In this document: positions 58,001 through 60,000 of the stretch, piece by piece | Position numbering within the stretch: the stretch's first letter is position 1 | Layout of the letters: each line of letters begins with the position of its first letter | NCBI GenBank assembly: GCA_964035545.1 | Contig: OZ037767.1 | Coordinates: 12,073,081 to 12,133,080 of the forward strand | Length of the DNA stretch: 60,000 nt | DNA from: Bugula neritina | Taxonomy: Eukaryota > Bryozoa > Gymnolaemata > Cheilostomatida > Bugulidae | Reading direction: 5' to 3' | Translations under genes and position numbers: made by a program | Notes under the pieces: generated by a model | Seen by the model: the letters and a program-made list of their open reading frames with translations, nothing else | Database searches by the model: none | What the model was told of the DNA's origin: nothing

Positions 58001-59877
58001 AGAAATAACTTCAAGTAGATGGAGCAGTTATAAGATATGATGAGATAGATATAGGTGTAATATGATATAGATAACACATGAGAGAGATATAGGCAAGACA
58101 TGAGAGAGATATAGATAAGACATGAGAGAGATATAGATAAGACATGAGAGAGATATAGATAAGACATGAGATAGATATGCTATGATATACGAGTATAATG
58201 GTCAACTACAGCACAAAATATCACACAACAAGCCAAGTTACAATTGATGTAGCCTACTTAAGATACAAGAATCTCTACTCACCTTTGGCAAGGAAGCTGT
58301 GATGATTTTACGGAGAACAGCACTGAGAACAGAGACTGACTGAGAGGAAGCAGCTATTATGGCTTCAGACACCTGTCGAGCTATGTCATTATTTTCCAGC
58401 AGAAGACTCTCAAAAAACCTGTCCACGCAATACAGTTCAATGGATCACCTGGCAGTCACTACACATACAGATGTGTGACTTATAAGACTCTACTACACAA
58501 CTAATGAACTTAGTGTGAAGTAATGGCAATACTTACAATTTGAAAAAATAATCTGTTAGCACTTGAAAAATGGCATGTTAATTTTTCAATAAGAAGCGAT
58601 AAATTCCAACAGTGTTGATACACATGCAGGCACTTGCAGCTCTGACTTCATATCTTACCATGGCACGAGTACGTCTGGAGAGGGCATGTGGGCGAGATGC
58701 TTGTGGCAGTAGCTGGTTGTGAGCTGGGAATATAAAGACAGGCAGGCAAGGTGAGTGCCAGTATCTGCTGACTCTATAATGGAAGCTAAATTCTTCATGT
58801 GATACCTCGCAATACAGTCAGCTACCTTCCTTGATTTCTCATTCCTACAAACAACATAACATCAGCATAGTTTCAACCATAACCTGCTTAACATATGCTA
58901 ACAGAACTTACTTGAGACTAACATATGCTAACAGAACTTACTTGAGATTAACATATGCCAGGAGATTCAATAAAACTGTCCTATCAATCATATTAGAAGC
59001 AAATATTTTATGAGTGAGGTTTTCTTCAATAGCTGTATATTTGACACTCCACTGTTGAAGCATATCAGAGAAACTGGGTAACTGTAAGAAAGAAACTAAA
59101 TATTAAGGGACTTGTGTGGCAGCCATAGAGTTTAGACATGCTGTATCATATTGAGATTAGATAAAGATGTATCTGAAACTTGGAGCTGGTTGCTTTCCTC
59201 AATAATATAATGCAATGCAACACACATTGTATAGTACAGAGTATATATAGTAATACAACACACATTGTATAGTACAGAGTATATGTAGTAATACAACACA
59301 CATTGTATAGTACAGAGTATATATAGTAATACAACACACATTGTATAGTACAGAGTATATGTAGTAATACAATACACATTGTATAGTATAGAGTATATGT
59401 AGTAATACAACACACATTGTATAGTACAGAGTATATATAGTAATACAACACACATTGTATAGTACAGAGTATATATAGCAATACAACACACATTGTATAG
59501 TACAGAGTATATATAGTAATACAACACACATTGTATAGTACAGAGTATATATAGTAATACAACACACATTGTATAGTACAGAGTATATATAGTAATACAA
59601 CACACATTGTATAGTACAGAGTATATATAGTAATACAACACACATTGTATAGTACAGAGTATATACGGATGGTATGGCACAGTTACTCACTAGCCAAGTT
59701 CTGTCTAGACTGAGATACTCCATAAGTATATCCACGGCGGTTGTTACTCCACCTCTCCATCCACAAGCTAAGAGAAACCGAGTCACTATTCTAGCTTCAT
59801 GCTCATTGGCTTTAGTTAGATGCAGTCTTCTTACAAATGACCTGATAGCACAGATATGACCTGATTCAACACAAATC
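55021..59877 (-). CDS. INTS5: INTS5, Integrator complex subunit 5 (C-terminal half, 9 exons, partial)
   Basis: Exons: 59691-59877, 58942-59081, 58659-58844, 58283-58418, 57713-57877, 57184-57365, 56630-56849, 56135-56276, 55021-55112. They join in frame over about 483 codons to TAA; the gene begins beyond the right edge (human INTS5 is 1019 aa). It is helical-repeat-like. Matches to human INTS5: HIGRGKRK..KFVHRQHLVLLVMQCC with IGRGLKPPKFVQ..SLLVHCC; YERELAVRRTIDKSPVIWDL with [40 protein letters not shown] and VKLLL with LPPALGNMHEVFSQLAPFE and VRLLL. INTS5 is in the core Integrator complex with INTS2 and INTS8 and helps place PP2A, acting in the nucleus on snRNA 3'-end formation and promoter-proximal termination. 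The second exon here has a duplicated donor. Confidence 0.88.
57371..57595. repeat. 13-bp minisatellite abutting an INTS5 acceptor
   Basis: About 17 diverged copies of gtatagatgtaga, beginning 5 nt from the acceptor of exon 57184-57365. The polypyrimidine tract TATCTATCTTTACAG is thus next to, and may derive from, the repeat. Confidence 0.92.
58075..58170. repeat. 22-bp minisatellite in INTS5 intron
   Basis: Four copies of a unit such as agatatagataagacatgag, about 110 nt from the donor of exon 58283-58418. Confidence 0.88.
58889..58961. repeat. 30-bp duplication of an INTS5 exon end and its donor
   Basis: The sequence aacatatgctaacagaactt, plus the following 10 bp, is repeated with a 30-bp period. 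On the coding strand both copies give CTCAA|GTAAGT. The copy at 58942 is used in my model; the copy ending at 58912 lies in the intron. A third partial copy (acatatgcc) lies inside the exon. Confidence 0.85.
59214..59666. repeat. 38-bp minisatellite near an INTS5 donor
   Basis: About 12 copies of a 38-bp unit beginning gtatagtacagagtatatat, highly uniform. It ends 24 nt from the donor of exon 59691-59877. Long open frames on the minus strand across it are artefacts. Confidence 0.96.
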
Positions 59878-60000
59878 CTAAATGGAAACCAATATATGTA
59901 CTACCAAAATATTTATGCCCTAAAAAATGAAAATAAACCAACTTTTGGCGACTTTGGCCACACTTCCTTCAGCTGCTAAAAATTTAGATTAAGTTTCTAA

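Noticed and set aside
59132-59786. Overlapping open frames of 165-195 codons on the minus strand
   Set aside because: They read a 38-bp intronic minisatellite; only the part at 59691-59786 belongs to a real INTS5 exon.
59945-59990. Small upstream INTS5 exon on the minus strand after TTTAGCAG
   Set aside because: The frame needed to join exon 59691-59877 runs into TGA, and the donor GTTGGT is weak.

Overview
The window is animal nuclear DNA. It is AT-rich, its genes are broken into many short exons with GT/AG introns of about 80 bp to 5 kb, and it is full of tandem repeats. It carries four genes found only in eukaryotes or animals. A netrin-receptor family gene points to a metazoan; the small gene spacing and intron-borne minisatellites suggest an invertebrate, possibly an early-branching one. 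I cannot name the species. All gene models below were built by hand: splice sites were chosen so that reading frames join and the products align with known families. No search was run.

Layout, left to right. 1-7355 is gene-free AT-rich DNA with one 13-bp minisatellite. 7356-20030 (minus) is an RBPMS/MEC-8-type RNA-binding protein, 9 coding exons, 364 aa, with two RRM domains. 20031-20656 is a shared head-to-head promoter region. 20657-27847 (plus) is ATG14 (Barkor), the autophagy subunit of the class III PI3-kinase complex, 8 exons, 457 aa. 27935-30805 is gene-free and lies between two convergent genes. 30806-50972 (minus) is a complete DCC/neogenin/UNC-40 netrin receptor, 27 coding exons, about 1580 aa: signal peptide, 4 Ig domains, 6 FN3 domains, one transmembrane helix, and cytoplasmic P1, P2 and P3 motifs. 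50973-54405 is gene-free simple-sequence DNA. A tRNA-derived SINE with 19-bp target-site duplications sits at 54406-54617. 55021-59877 (minus) is the 3' half of INTS5, an Integrator complex subunit, which continues off the right edge.

The four genes act in separate processes: RNA regulation, autophagy initiation, axon or cell guidance, and snRNA/mRNA 3'-end processing and transcription attenuation. There is no operon-like logic; the only regulatory coupling visible is the RBPMS/ATG14 divergent promoter.

The most unusual signals are these. (1) Tandem repeats are repeatedly placed at or within a few bases of exon-intron junctions, and in two genes they duplicate the 5' splice site itself. (2) The netrin receptor has a 98-residue Ser/Pro-rich insert between Ig2 and Ig3, encoded by one symmetric, skippable exon. 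(3) The RBPMS homologue has a two-RRM architecture. (4) Several unrelated minisatellites share a 13-bp period. (5) There are two candidate non-autonomous DNA elements in netrin-receptor introns.
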